Notes: generated by a model not told the origin, from the letters alone. A DNA stretch of 64,000 nt from Paracoccaceae bacterium (GCA_002709505.1 PARB01000010.1:1-64000), one strand, 5' to 3'; positions 19,901 to 30,481 are shown, numbered from the stretch's first letter. A program made the numbers and translations.

Positions 19901-20851
19901 TCAGGCTGCGAGGCTTGTGGCCGCGTCGACACCGAGCATCAGGTTGAGGTTCTGGACGGCGGCGCCGGAGGCACCCTTGCCCAGGTTGTCGTAAACGGCC
20001 ATCAGCACGGCTTGCGCGCGGCTGTCGTCGGCAAAGACATGCAGGCGCATGCGGTTGGTGCCGTTGAAGGTTTCCGGGTCGAGCTCCGGCGTGCGATCGA
20101 CGTCGGCAAGCGGCGCGACATCGACGAAGCTGCCGTCGAGGCTTGCAAAATGCGCCTCGAGCGCGGCATGCAGCTCGGCGCCGGTCGGCACCTTCGCCAG
20201 GGTTTCGAGCCTGAGCGGGACGGAGGTAACCATGCCTTGCGCGTAGTTGCCGACCGAGGGAATGAAGATCGGCGTCGAGGCGAGCGTTGCGTATTGCGTC
20301 AGCTCCGGCAGGTGCTTGTGGCGAAAGCCGAGGCCGTAGGGCAGATACGGCGGCTTGTTCGCCCCCGGCGCCTCATAGGCCTCGATCATCTGGCGTCCGC
20401 CGCCGGAATAGCCGGAGATCGCGTTGATCGTGACGGGATAGTCGGCCGGCAGCAGGCCGGCCTCGATCAGCGGCCGCAGGCAGGCGATCACGCCCTGCGG
20501 ATAGCAGCCGGGATTCGACACCCGCTTCGACGCGGCAATCGCCGCACCTTGCGTCTTCGTCATTTCCGCAAAGCCGTAGTCCCAGCCGTCCGCGGTGCGA
20601 TACGCCGTCGAGGCGTCGATCACCCGCGTGGTGTCGGTCTCGATCAGCGACACGCTCTCGCGCGCGGCATCGTCCGGCAGGCACAGGATCGCGATATCGG
20701 CGCCGTTCAGACAGTCGGCGCGGGCGGAGAGGTCCTTGCGCTTGTCGGCCGGGATCGAGATCAACTCCAGGTCGCGGCGACGCGACAGCCGCTCGCGGAT
20801 CTGCAGACCCGTCGTGCCGGCTTCACCGTCGATGAACACTTTCGCGACCAT
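19901..20851 (-). CDS. argC: N-acetyl-gamma-glutamyl-phosphate reductase
   Basis: [25 protein letters not shown]...[17 protein letters not shown]. Confidence 0.96.
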   Translation of the reverse strand: MVAKVFIDGEAGTTGLQIRERLSRRRDLELISIPADKRKDLSARADCLNGADIAILCLPDDAARESVSLIETDTTRVIDASTAYRTADGWDYGFAEMTKTQGAAIAASKRVSNPGCYPQGVIACLRPLIEAGLLPADYPVTINAISGYSGGGRQMIEAYEAPGANKPPYLPYGLGFRHKHLPELTQYATLASTPIFIPSVGNYAQGMVTSVPLRLETLAKVPTGAELHAALEAHFASLDGSFVDVAPLADVDRTPELDPETFNGTNRMRLHVFADDSRAQAVLMAVYDNLGKGASGAAVQNLNLMLGVDAATSLAA

Positions 20852-20983
20852 TGCCCTTCTCCAACAAATTTCTGCCGCGGCGCGGAGTGCGCCAGCGTGC
20901 GGAGCGTGTTCTACACCACGCCCGGCCGGTTTGTCATGCATTCGCGCCGGCTTTCCCGCCGGTGCGTCGGTGCTGCCCGTCCG

Positions 20984-21556
20984 TCAGCGCGCCATGCCAT
21001 GATACTCCGGGTTCGGGCGCATGTCGGTTGCCGCGGCGACGCGGTTCGACATGTTGAAGAATGCGGTCACCGAGGCGATGTCCCAGATGTCGCGGTCGCT
21101 GAAGCCCGCGTCGCGCAGTGCCTGGCGGTCGGCTTCCAGGATCTCGGCCGGGCGTTCGGTGAGCTTGACGGCGAAATCGAGCATGGCGCGCTGGCGCGGG
21201 CTCAGATCGGCGACGCGATAGTTCATCACCATCAATTCGCCGAGCTCCGGATCGCCAGACAGCTGGCGCACCGCAGCGCCATGGGCGGTCAGGCAATAGA
21301 AGCAGCGGTTTACCGCAGAAACGGCGACCGCGATCATCTCGCGTTCGAGTTTGCTCAGCCCGCTGTCGGCCAGCATCAGGTCGTTGTACATCGCGGTAAA
21401 GGCGTCGAACTTGTCCTGATTGAAGGAATAGGCGGTCAGGACATTGGGGACGAGACCGAGCTTTTCCTGACACTTCGCGAAATAAGCCTCGGTTTCGCCG
21501 GACAGCGGCGTCTCCTGCGTCAAGTCGAGTGCGACGGGCTTTTTGTGTTTGCTCAT
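20984..21556 (-). CDS. Peroxidase-related (carboxymuconolactone decarboxylase/AhpD-fold) protein
   Basis: AVSAVNRCFYCLTAHGAAVRQLSGDP, CxxC + H CMD/AhpD motif. Confidence 0.9.
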   Translation of the reverse strand: MSKHKKPVALDLTQETPLSGETEAYFAKCQEKLGLVPNVLTAYSFNQDKFDAFTAMYNDLMLADSGLSKLEREMIAVAVSAVNRCFYCLTAHGAAVRQLSGDPELGELMVMNYRVADLSPRQRAMLDFAVKLTERPAEILEADRQALRDAGFSDRDIWDIASVTAFFNMSNRVAAATDMRPNPEYHGMAR

Positions 21557-21779
21557 GGTTTTGCCTTTTTCTCCCTGCTGCGTGCGCCAGGCTGCGGTCG
21601 GTCCACGACTTTACGTTCGACTTTTGGAGAAGTCATTCCATCGTCGGCAGTCTCGGCCTAGCATGCGCTGGATCGGGGGCGCCAGCAGGGCGAATCACTT
21701 GCGTGGCCTTAAACCCGTTCTGCGTTGACATTCATGAAACACCGGCGATGCAGATGACGGCGCCGGATGGTGGGGAACA

Positions 21780-24700
21780 ATGCCCGAAGTACGAGATCAG
21801 GCGAAGGCCACGTTGATTGACGCCGTGGTGGCGGAACTCGAGCCGCAAGTCGGCGCGTTTGCGCGGGACCTCTTCGCGCGCGGCGCGGCGGAAGATGTCG
21901 TCGCCTATACGGTCACGGATCTTGTTGCCGTGGCGCGCGTCGCCTGGGAAGAGATGGCGACCCATCCGCTCGGAACCCATCGGATTCATATCTACAATCC
22001 CGAGTCGTCCGGCGACAGGAGCCGGGCCGCCGACGTGACCATCGTCGAGATCCTCAACGACAACATGCCGTTCCTTGTCGATTCGGTCATGGGCGAGCTT
22101 CAGGCAAGCGGCTTCGAGGTGCGCCTCGTGCTGCACCCGATCCTGTCCGTGGAGCGCAGCGACAGCGGCGAACTGGTCCGCTATGCCGGGGCGGGAAAGG
22201 CAGGCGGCGAGGGCTGCCGTCGGGAAAGCCTCATCCATATTCACGTCGCGCGGATCGACACCGCGCAGGAGCGCTCGCAGCTGGCGGAGCGCCTCGAAGC
22301 GGTGATGACCGACGTGCGCGCCGCCGTGCGCGACTGGTCGGCCATGCGCGACCGCCTGGCGACGGCTATTGCGACCTACAAGGAAAACCCGCCGCCCGTG
22401 CCGGTCGACGAACTGGCGGAAGCCATCCAGTTCCTGGAGTGGATCGCGGCCGACAATTTCACGCTGCTCGGCATGCGCGAATATTACTTCGAAGGCGGCA
22501 TTTCCAAGGGGGAACTCTCGCACAAGAAGGGCTCTGGGCTCGGGCTTCTGGCCGATCCGGAAGTGCGCGTTTTGCGGCGCGGCTCCGAATTCGTCGTGAT
22601 CACGCCGGAAATCCGCGACTTCCTGATGAAGCCGGAGCCGCTGATCATCTCCAAGGCGAATGTGAAGAGCCGGGTGCACCGCCGGGTGCATATGGATTAC
22701 GTCGGGGTGAAGCTCTTCGACGAGGGCGGCGAACTCGTCGGCGAGCTGCGCGTGGTCGGTCTGCTGACGGCGACCGCCTATACGCTCTCCACCAAGAACA
22801 TTCCCTTTCTCCGCCGCAAGATCGACAGCGTGCTGAGCCGCGCCGGCTACGATCCCGACAGCCATTCCGGCCGCGCGCTGCTCAACGTGCTGGAAAGCTA
22901 CCCGCGCGACGAGCTGTTCCAGATCGATCCGCAGCTCCTGTATGAATTCGCGACCGCGATCCTGCAGCTCGACGAACGCCCGCGCATTCGCGTTCTGGCG
23001 CGCCGCGACCGCTTCGACCGGTTCGTGTCGATCCTCTGCTACGTCCCGCGTGACCGCTACACCACGGAGGTCCGCCTGCGGATCGGCGCCTATCTCGCCA
23101 AGGTGTTCGACGGGCGCCTGTCGGCCTGGTACGTCGCCTATCCGGAAGGCCCGCTGGCGCGGGTGCATTTCATCGTCGGCCGCGACCAGGGCGAGACCCC
23201 GGATCCGGGCCAGGAGACGCTGGAGCAGGCGGTTGCCGGCATCGTGCGGACCTGGACCGACGACCTGCGCGACGCCTTGCGCGCCGCCTATGGCGGTCAC
23301 AAGGCGCTGGAGCATGCGCAGCGGTACGCCGACGCCTTCCAGGCGGGCTACCGCGAGGTCTATTCGGCCGAAACGGCGCTTGAGGACATCCGCATCATCG
23401 AGAAGCTGAGCGACGAGGCCGATACCGCGCTCACCTTCACCCGGCGGGCACAGGATGCGCGGAACCGGGTGGTGTTGAAGGTCTACCACCACCTCGTCCC
23501 GATCCCGCTGTCGGCGCGCGTGCCGATCCTGGAGAACATGGGCTTTCGGGTCATCAACGAACGCACCTATCGCCTGACGCCGGAAGAGCGTCCGCTCGCC
23601 TATCTGCACGAATTGTCGCTCGAGCCCGTCGGCGGCGGCGAGATCGACCTGACCGACGACCTCAAGCTCCGGCTCGAGGCGCTGTTCATGGCGATCTGGC
23701 GCGGCGAAACGGAATCCGACGGCTACAACGCGCTGGTGCTTTCGGCCGGGCTCGGCTGGCGCGACATCGCCATGCTGCGCGCCCTGTCGCGCTATCTGCG
23801 CCAGGCCGGCATCCGCTATTCCGAAGACTACATGTGGCGCACGCTCAACCGCTATTCGGACGTGGCGCGCAAGCTCGTCGAAATGTTCCATCTGCGCTTC
23901 GATCCCGATCCCAACGGCGAGGACCGCTCGCTGGGCGCGGAACGCGTGGAACGCGATCTCCTCGACAGCCTCGAACAGGTCGACAGTCTCGACGACGACC
24001 GGATCCTGCGCCGCTTCGACAATGTCATCAACGCGATGCTGCGCACCAACTTCTTCCAGATCGATGCCCATGGTCTGCCGAAGCAGACCTTCGCCTTCAA
24101 GCTCGATCCGCAGCGCATCGAGGAACTGCCGCTGCCGCGTCCGTTCCGCGAGATCTTCGTCTACAGCCCGCGGGTGGAAGGCGTGCATCTGCGCTTCGGC
24201 AAGGTGGCGCGCGGCGGCCTGCGCTGGTCGGACCGGGCCCAGGACTTCCGTACCGAGGTGCTCGGCCTGGTCAAGGCCCAGCAGGTGAAGAACGCGGTGA
24301 TCGTTCCCGTCGGCGCCAAGGGCGGCTTCGTGCCGAAGCATCTGCCGGTCGGCGGCAGCCGCGACGAGGTCTTCGCGGAAGGCACCAAGGCCTACAAGAT
24401 CTTCATTTCCTCGCTGCTCGACGTCACCGACAACCTGAGCGGCGACACGATCTGGCCGCCGGAGCGCGTGGTGCGTCACGACGACGACGACCCCTATCTC
24501 GTGGTTGCCGCGGACAAGGGCACGGCGACCTTCTCCGACACGGCGAATGCGATCTCCGAAAGCCGGAACTTCTGGCTCGGCGACGCCTTTGCTTCCGGCG
24601 GCTCGGCCGGCTACGACCACAAGAAGATGGCGATCACCGCGCGCGGTGCCTGGGAGGCGGTCAAGCGCCATTTCCGGGAAATGAACCGGGACATCCAGAC

Positions 24701-26576
24701 GGAGCCTTTCACGGTCGCCGGCGTCGGCGACATGTCGGGCGATGTCTTCGGCAACGGCATGCTGCTGTCGAAGGCGATCCGCCTTGTCGCGGCCTTCGAC
24801 CATCGCGACATCTTCCTGGACCCGGATCCCGACCCGGCGACCACCTGGGAGGAGCGCAAGCGGGTTTTCGATCTCGGCCGCTCGTCCTGGCAGGATTATG
24901 ACACGTCGCTGATTTCAAAGGGCGGCGGGGTGTTCTCGCGCCAGTCGAAGTCGATCGCGCTGTCGCCGGAAATCCAGGAGCTTCTCGGCGTCACGAAATC
25001 CAAGGCGACGCCGCAGGAAGTGATCAACGCGATCCTCAAGATGAACGTCGACCTGCTCTGGTTCGGCGGCATCGGCACCTATATCCGTGCAGCCGGCGAG
25101 AGCGATGCGGATGTCGGCGACCGCGCCAATGACGCGATCCGCGTCACGGCCGGAGACGTCGGGGCCAAGGTGATCGGCGAGGGCGCCAATCTCGGCATGA
25201 CCCAGCGCGCGCGTATCGCCTTCAACCGGCGCGGCGGGCGGTGCAACTCCGATGCGATCGACAATTCCGCCGGGGTGAACTCCTCCGATATGGAGGTGAA
25301 CATCAAGATCGCGCTGGGCGCCGCCGTGCGGGCCAACACGCTGACGGTCGCAGACCGCAATGTGTTGCTTGCCGAGATGACGGAGGAGGTCGCGGCCCTG
25401 GTGCTGCGCAACAACTATCTCCAGACGCTCGCCATCAGTCTCTCCGAGCTGCGCGGCATGGAGGAGTTCGGTTACCAGCGCCGGATGATGCGGCAACTGG
25501 AACAGGCTGGCCTGCTCGACCGGTCTGTCGAGGAACTGCCTGACGAGGTCGCGCTCGACGAGCTGGAGGCGACGGAAACCGGGCTGACGCGCGCGGAGAC
25601 CGGCGTGCTGCTCGCCTATGCCAAGCTCACGCTCTACGACAAGCTCCTCGACAGCACCGTTCCCGACGATGCCTATCTGGCCAGGGAGCTGTTCCGCTAC
25701 TTCCCGGTCCAGATGCAGGAGCGTTATGGGCAGGAGGTCGAGGGCCATCGGCTGCGGCGCGAGATCATCGCCACGATGCTTGCCAACTCGATGATCAACC
25801 GGGGCGGCCCGACCTATCTGACCCGCATCGCCGACCAGACCGGCGCGGAGCCGGCCCATATCGCCCAGGCCTTCGCGGTCGTTCGGGACGCCTACGGGCT
25901 GACCGCGCTCAACACCGAGATCGACGCGCTCGACACGCGGATCGACGGCGGCCTGCAGCTCCGCCTCTATGCGGCCGTGCAGAATCTGGTGCTTGAACAG
26001 TCGGTCTGGTTCCTGCGCAATGTCGACTTCGCGGACGGGCTCGAGGCCCAGGTCCTGCGGTTCCGCTCCGGGATCGAGGCGCTGGCGCCGTCGCTCTCGG
26101 AGGTGGTGCAGGACGCGATGCGTGCGGAAGTCTCCGCAGAGGCGGCCCGCCTCGGCGAGGCCGGCGTGCCGGTGGCTCTCGCGCAGCGGATCGCGCGCCT
26201 GCCGCTGGAAGCGGAAGTGCCGGACATCGTGCTGGTCGCGGAACAAAGCGGGCGCGCGTTGCCGGAGGTGGCCTCGGTCTTCTTCAAGGTGGCCGGGCAT
26301 TTCCGCCTGGGCGCGATGGAAACCAAGGCGCGCGACCTGCGCATCCTCGACTATTACGACGGGCTCGCGCTCGACCGGGCGCGCGCCACGCTTGCCGGTG
26401 CCCATCGCGATGTGACGCGCAATGCGCTGGCCGCCGGCGGGTTCGAAACCTGGCTTGAGGAAAACGAGGCACGAGTGGTGCGCACCGCAAGGGCTGCCAA
26501 CGAGATCATGGAAGGCGATCTCACCGTGTCGAAGTTCTCGGTCGCAGCCAGCCTGCTCGCCGAACTGGCGCAATGA
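21780..26576 (+). CDS. NAD-specific glutamate dehydrogenase, large (~180 kDa) type
   Basis: 1598-aa ORF; GGLRWSDRAQDFRTEVLGLVKAQQVKNAVIVPVGAKGGFV and GVGDMSGDVFGNGML motifs. Confidence 0.97.
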   Translation: MPEVRDQAKATLIDAVVAELEPQVGAFARDLFARGAAEDVVAYTVTDLVAVARVAWEEMATHPLGTHRIHIYNPESSGDRSRAADVTIVEILNDNMPFLVDSVMGELQASGFEVRLVLHPILSVERSDSGELVRYAGAGKAGGEGCRRESLIHIHVARIDTAQERSQLAERLEAVMTDVRAAVRDWSAMRDRLATAIATYKENPPPVPVDELAEAIQFLEWIAADNFTLLGMREYYFEGGISKGELSHKKGSGLGLLADPEVRVLRRGSEFVVITPEIRDFLMKPEPLIISKANVKSRVHRRVHMDYVGVKLFDEGGELVGELRVVGLLTATAYTLSTKNIPFLRRKIDSVLSRAGYDPDSHSGRALLNVLESYPRDELFQIDPQLLYEFATAILQLDERPRIRVLARRDRFDRFVSILCYVPRDRYTTEVRLRIGAYLAKVFDGRLSAWYVAYPEGPLARVHFIVGRDQGETPDPGQETLEQAVAGIVRTWTDDLRDALRAAYGGHKALEHAQRYADAFQAGYREVYSAETALEDIRIIEKLSDEADTALTFTRRAQDARNRVVLKVYHHLVPIPLSARVPILENMGFRVINERTYRLTPEERPLAYLHELSLEPVGGGEIDLTDDLKLRLEALFMAIWRGETESDGYNALVLSAGLGWRDIAMLRALSRYLRQAGIRYSEDYMWRTLNRYSDVARKLVEMFHLRFDPDPNGEDRSLGAERVERDLLDSLEQVDSLDDDRILRRFDNVINAMLRTNFFQIDAHGLPKQTFAFKLDPQRIEELPLPRPFREIFVYSPRVEGVHLRFGKVARGGLRWSDRAQDFRTEVLGLVKAQQVKNAVIVPVGAKGGFVPKHLPVGGSRDEVFAEGTKAYKIFISSLLDVTDNLSGDTIWPPERVVRHDDDDPYLVVAADKGTATFSDTANAISESRNFWLGDAFASGGSAGYDHKKMAITARGAWEAVKRHFREMNRDIQTEPFTVAGVGDMSGDVFGNGMLLSKAIRLVAAFDHRDIFLDPDPDPATTWEERKRVFDLGRSSWQDYDTSLISKGGGVFSRQSKSIALSPEIQELLGVTKSKATPQEVINAILKMNVDLLWFGGIGTYIRAAGESDADVGDRANDAIRVTAGDVGAKVIGEGANLGMTQRARIAFNRRGGRCNSDAIDNSAGVNSSDMEVNIKIALGAAVRANTLTVADRNVLLAEMTEEVAALVLRNNYLQTLAISLSELRGMEEFGYQRRMMRQLEQAGLLDRSVEELPDEVALDELEATETGLTRAETGVLLAYAKLTLYDKLLDSTVPDDAYLARELFRYFPVQMQERYGQEVEGHRLRREIIATMLANSMINRGGPTYLTRIADQTGAEPAHIAQAFAVVRDAYGLTALNTEIDALDTRIDGGLQLRLYAAVQNLVLEQSVWFLRNVDFADGLEAQVLRFRSGIEALAPSLSEVVQDAMRAEVSAEAARLGEAGVPVALAQRIARLPLEAEVPDIVLVAEQSGRALPEVASVFFKVAGHFRLGAMETKARDLRILDYYDGLALDRARATLAGAHRDVTRNALAAGGFETWLEENEARVVRTARAANEIMEGDLTVSKFSVAASLLAELAQ

Positions 26577-28000
26577 GCGACGCGGGCGTACCGCCGCCTG
26601 TCGTTCCCGGCGACCCGGAGCTCCGCTCCGGGTCGTTGCCCGCGCTGCGGCGCGGCGCGGTGCCCGCCTGGCTCCTGTTCGACTGGGCGGCACAGCCGTT
26701 TTTCACCCTGGTGACGACCTTCGTTTTCGCGCCCTATTTCGCCTCTGCCGTGGCGGCAACGCCGGCGGAAGGTCAGGCGTTGTGGGGCTATGCGACGGCG
26801 GCGGCCGGACTGGCGATCGCGGTGCTTGCACCGGTGCTCGGCGCGATCGCCGATCGCACGGGCGCGAGAAAACCGTGGATTGCGGCCTTTTCGGTTCCCT
26901 TCGTTTTCGGCTGCGGTCTGCTCTATTTCGCGGTGCCAGGGGCTCCGGGCGGCATCGCCATCGCTTTGGTGGGCTTTGCCATCGCGACGCTCGGCGTCGA
27001 ATTCGCCACCGTCTTTACCAATGCGATGATGCCGGATCTCGTGCCGCGCCAGCGTCTCGGACGCCTGTCGGGAAGCGGCTGGGCGACCGGCTATGCCGGC
27101 GGCCTCGTGTCTCTCGTCATTGCGCTGGGGCTGATGGCCGCCAACCCGGAGACCGGGCGGACCCTTCTCGGGTTCGAGCCGATCCTCGGTCTCGATCCGG
27201 TCCTTCGCGAAGGCGACCGGGCATCGGGCCCCTTCTCCGCGCTCTGGTATCTCGTCTTCGTGCTGCCGCTGTTCCTGCTGGTGCCGGACGTGCCGCGCCG
27301 CGCCGTGGGGCTTGGCGCCGCGGTCGGCGAGGGTCTGACCGACCTTGCCCGTACCCTGCGCATGGCCCGCGCCAATCGTCAGGTGTTCACGTTCCTTCTG
27401 GCCAACATGATCTACAAGGACGGGCTCGTCGCGCTCTTCGCCTTCGGCGGCATCTATGCGGCCGGAGTGCTCGACTGGTCGAGCGTCGAGATCGGCACAT
27501 TCGGCATTCTGCTGACCATCACAGGCACGTTCGGTGCGGTGATCGGCGGGCGGCTCGACGACCGGCTCGGGCCGCGACCGGTGATCGCGGGCGCGCTCGT
27601 GGTGCTCATCCTGTGCGGGCTGGGGCTTGTCTCCGTCGATCGGGACACGGTGTTCTTCGTCATCGACGTCGCGCCGGCGGCTGGTAGCGGCGGGCTGTTC
27701 GCGACACTGCCGGAGCAGGTGTTTCTGGTTCTGGGGGGCGTGCTCGGCGCCGTCGCCGGGCCGCTTCAGGCCGCATCGCGCACGCTGCTTGTCCATCTCG
27801 CGCCGCGCGAAAGAGTGACCCAGTATTTCGGCCTGTTCGCGCTTTCGGGCAAGGTGACGAGTTTCCTAGCGCCGCTGTCCGTCGGCCTGGTGACGGCGGC
27901 AACGGCGAGCCAGGCCGCCGGCATGGCGGTGATCCTGGCGTTCTTCTCGCTCGGACTGTGGTTGCTGCTGAAGGTCCGCGATCCGCGGTCCGCTCACTAG
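26573..28000 (+). CDS. MFS transporter, UMF1/Atg22-like
   Basis: LLFDWAAQPFFTLVTTFVFAPYFASAV...; ATGA overlap with the GDH stop. Confidence 0.88.
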   Translation: MSDAGVPPPVVPGDPELRSGSLPALRRGAVPAWLLFDWAAQPFFTLVTTFVFAPYFASAVAATPAEGQALWGYATAAAGLAIAVLAPVLGAIADRTGARKPWIAAFSVPFVFGCGLLYFAVPGAPGGIAIALVGFAIATLGVEFATVFTNAMMPDLVPRQRLGRLSGSGWATGYAGGLVSLVIALGLMAANPETGRTLLGFEPILGLDPVLREGDRASGPFSALWYLVFVLPLFLLVPDVPRRAVGLGAAVGEGLTDLARTLRMARANRQVFTFLLANMIYKDGLVALFAFGGIYAAGVLDWSSVEIGTFGILLTITGTFGAVIGGRLDDRLGPRPVIAGALVVLILCGLGLVSVDRDTVFFVIDVAPAAGSGGLFATLPEQVFLVLGGVLGAVAGPLQAASRTLLVHLAPRERVTQYFGLFALSGKVTSFLAPLSVGLVTAATASQAAGMAVILAFFSLGLWLLLKVRDPRSAH

Positions 28001-28014
28001 ATGAAGCGGACCGC
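27985..28014. other. Inverted repeat spanning the MFS stop codon, between convergent genes
   Basis: GCGGTCCGCT-cactagatga-AGCGGACCGC; perfect 10-bp arms, no T-run. Confidence 0.5.
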
Positions 28015-28028
28015 GCAGGGGATCGGGA

Positions 28029-29852
28029 TCAGCCGACGGCCTTGACGGCTGCGCGTTCCGCGCGCTTGCGGTCATGCGGATCGAGCAGCGCCTTGCGCAG
28101 GCGGATGTTCTTCGGCGTCACCTCGACCAGTTCGTCGTCGGTGATGTAGGACAGCGCGGCTTCCAGCGACAGGCGGATCGGGGTGGTGAGGCGGACCGCC
28201 TCGTCCTTGCCCGAGGAGCGCACGTTGGAGAGCTGCTTGCCCTTCAGCACATTGACCTCGAGGTCGTTGCCGCGGGTGTGCTCGCCGACCAGCATGCCGC
28301 GATAGACCTTGACGCCCGGATCGATCAGCATCGGGCCGCGATCTTCCAGGTTGAACAGCGCATAGGCGACCGCCTCGCCGTCGCCGTTGGAGATCAGGAC
28401 GCCGGTGTGACGGCCCGGGATCTCGCCCTTGAACGGGGCATAGGCGTGGAACACGCGGTTGAAGATCGCGGTGCCGCGCGTATCCGACAGGAGTTCCGAC
28501 TGATAGCCGATCAGGCCGCGAGTCGGGGCGTGGAAGACGAGCCGGCTGCGGCCGCTGCCGGAGGGGCGCATTTCCAGAAGGTCGGCTTTGCGCTCGGAGA
28601 GCTTCTGCACGACGATGCCGGAGTGTTCCTCGTCGACGTCGATGATCACTTCCTCGATCGGCTCCAGGCGCTCGCCGTTCTCGCCGGTCTGGAACACGAC
28701 GCGCGGGCGGCCGACGCAGAGCTCGAAGCCCTCGCGGCGCATGTTCTCGATCAGGATCGCCAGCTGCAGTTCGCCGCGCCCGGAGACGATGAAGGCGTCC
28801 GCCTCGGGCGAATCCTCGATCTGCAGCGCGACGTTGCCTTCCGCCTCGTCCATCAGCCGCTTGCGGATGACGCGCGACTGCACCTTGTCGCCTTCGGTGC
28901 CGGCAAGCGGGCCGTCGTTGACGAAGAAGGTCATCGACAGGGTCGGCGGATCGATCGGCTGCGCGGGTACGGGTTCGGAGACCTCAGGCGCGCAGATCGT
29001 GTCGGAAACGGTTGCCTCGGACAGGCCGGCGATGGAGATGATGTCGCCGGCAACCGCCTTGTCGATCGGCTGGCGCTCAAGCCCGCGAAACGCCAGAACC
29101 TTCGAGATGCGGCCGGTTTCGACCGTCTTGCCGTCGCGCGACAGCGCCTTGACGGCCATGTTCGGAACGACCTCGCCCGAGATGATGCGCCCGGTCAGAA
29201 TGCGCCCGAGGAAAGGGTTCGGCTGCACGGTGGTCGCCAGCATGCGGAAGGCGCCCTCTTCGGCGCTCGGAGCGGGAATGTGCTGTTCGACGAGTTCGAA
29301 CAGGGGATCCATGGAATCCATCGGACCGGAAGGGTCCGTTGCCATCCAGCCCTGCTTGGCGGAGCCATAGAGCACCGGGAAGTCGAGCTGGTTCTCGTCG
29401 GCGTCGAGGGCGGCGAAAAGGTCGAAAACCTCGTCGAGCACTTCTTCGGCGCGCTGGTCCGGCTTGTCGATCTTGTTGATCGCAACGATCGGGCGCAGGC
29501 CGAGCTTAAGCGCCTTGCCGAGCACGAATTTGGTCTGCGGCATCGGGCCTTCCGCCGCATCCACCAGCAGGACGACGCCGTCGACCATGTGCAGGATGCG
29601 CTCGACTTCGCCGCCGAAGTCGGCGTGGCCCGGCGTATCGACGATGTTGATGCGCGTGTCGCCATGGGTCAGCGAGGTGACCTTGGCCAGAATGGTGATG
29701 CCACGCTCGCGCTCGAGATCGTTGGAATCCATCATCCGCTCTTCCGTCTTCTGGTTGTCGCGGAAGGAGCCGGATTGCTTCAAGAGCACGTCAATCAGCG
29801 TCGTCTTGCCATGATCGACGTGCGCAATGATGGCGATGTTACGCAGGTTCAT
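28029..29852 (-). CDS. typA: Translational GTPase TypA/BipA
   Basis: MNLRNIAIIAHVDHGKTTLIDVLLKQSGSFRDNQ...ERERGITILAK...DTPGHADFGGEVERIL. Confidence 0.98.
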   Translation of the reverse strand: MNLRNIAIIAHVDHGKTTLIDVLLKQSGSFRDNQKTEERMMDSNDLERERGITILAKVTSLTHGDTRINIVDTPGHADFGGEVERILHMVDGVVLLVDAAEGPMPQTKFVLGKALKLGLRPIVAINKIDKPDQRAEEVLDEVFDLFAALDADENQLDFPVLYGSAKQGWMATDPSGPMDSMDPLFELVEQHIPAPSAEEGAFRMLATTVQPNPFLGRILTGRIISGEVVPNMAVKALSRDGKTVETGRISKVLAFRGLERQPIDKAVAGDIISIAGLSEATVSDTICAPEVSEPVPAQPIDPPTLSMTFFVNDGPLAGTEGDKVQSRVIRKRLMDEAEGNVALQIEDSPEADAFIVSGRGELQLAILIENMRREGFELCVGRPRVVFQTGENGERLEPIEEVIIDVDEEHSGIVVQKLSERKADLLEMRPSGSGRSRLVFHAPTRGLIGYQSELLSDTRGTAIFNRVFHAYAPFKGEIPGRHTGVLISNGDGEAVAYALFNLEDRGPMLIDPGVKVYRGMLVGEHTRGNDLEVNVLKGKQLSNVRSSGKDEAVRLTTPIRLSLEAALSYITDDELVEVTPKNIRLRKALLDPHDRKRAERAAVKAVG

Positions 29853-29865
29853 GTGGTGTCGTGCT

Positions 29866-29900
29866 CCAAAAAAGATACCGCGGGCCCCTCGGACCCGCGG
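29866..29900 (-). other. Terminator-like hairpin plus U-run in the typA 5' leader
   Basis: Minus strand CCGCGGG-TCCGAGGGG-CCCGCGG-TATCTTTTTT, immediately before GGAG...ATG of typA. Confidence 0.6.
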
Positions 29901-29913
29901 ATTTTCGCGCCCC

Positions 29914-29942
29914 TCTATAAACCGGGGGGCGGTTTCTTGCAA
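29914..29942 (-). promoter_or_regulatory. Sigma70-like promoter for typA
   Basis: Minus strand TTGCAA-N17-TATAGA. Confidence 0.6.
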
Positions 29943-29999
29943 TGCAGCAAACCGCAACGTCGCCTTGACAGTTTCTTCGGACCGGACCAATTACTAAGG

Positions 30000-30023
30000 T
30001 AAGCATATAATATGGAGTGCTTA
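30000..30023. promoter_or_regulatory. Putative MarR-family operator
   Basis: Inverted repeat TAAGCA-N12-TGCTTA overlapping the TATAAT and Shine-Dalgarno region of the marR gene. Confidence 0.5.
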
Positions 30024-30481
30024 TGACTTCGGTCGTCCCACCTCGCCCGATCGGCTATCTGGTCGCCGATATCGCGCGGCTGATGCGCCGGCGCTTCGTG
30101 CGCGCGCTCGCCGCCGCCGATACGGGCGTCACCGCGGCCGAGGCCCGGGTGCTGGCCTATGTCGAGCACTATCCGGGTCAGCGGCAGGCGGCGCTTGCCG
30201 AGCGCCTGGGCGTGGAGCCAATGACGCTCAGCGCGCTTCTCGACCGGCTGGAGGCCGCCGGCCTCTTGCGGCGCTTGCCGGATCCCCAGGATCGCCGCGC
30301 CAAGTTGATCGAAATTGATCCGAACGCAACGCCGGTGCTGGAGCGCATCCACGATGTCGCGATCCGGCTGCGGATGGAGGCAGTGGAGGGGTTTGCGCCC
30401 GCCGATGTCGATGCCGTCTACGACCTGCTGGAACGCATGCATGAAAATCTGGCCGACTGCGGCCCCCCGGAGACGTCATGA
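30023..30481 (+). CDS. MarR-family transcriptional regulator
   Basis: RQAALAERLGVEPMTLSALLDRLEAAGLLRRLPDPQDRRAKLIEI, MarR wHTH. Confidence 0.92.
   Translation: MTSVVPPRPIGYLVADIARLMRRRFVRALAAADTGVTAAEARVLAYVEHYPGQRQAALAERLGVEPMTLSALLDRLEAAGLLRRLPDPQDRRAKLIEIDPNATPVLERIHDVAIRLRMEAVEGFAPADVDAVYDLLERMHENLADCGPPETS

Noticed and set aside
21732-24803. 1023-aa open frame antisense to the NAD-GDH gene
   Set aside because: Sequence is compositionally a shadow ORF of a GC3-rich gene (runs of RR/HR/QH, no domain pattern). The + strand clearly encodes GDH.
24915-26693. 592-aa antisense open frame over the GDH C-terminus
   Set aside because: Same GC-skew shadow effect, with no recognisable domain or start signal.
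28074-30002. 642-aa + strand ORF antisense to typA
   Set aside because: The TypA frame is unmistakable on the minus strand. The opposite frame is a low-information mirror.
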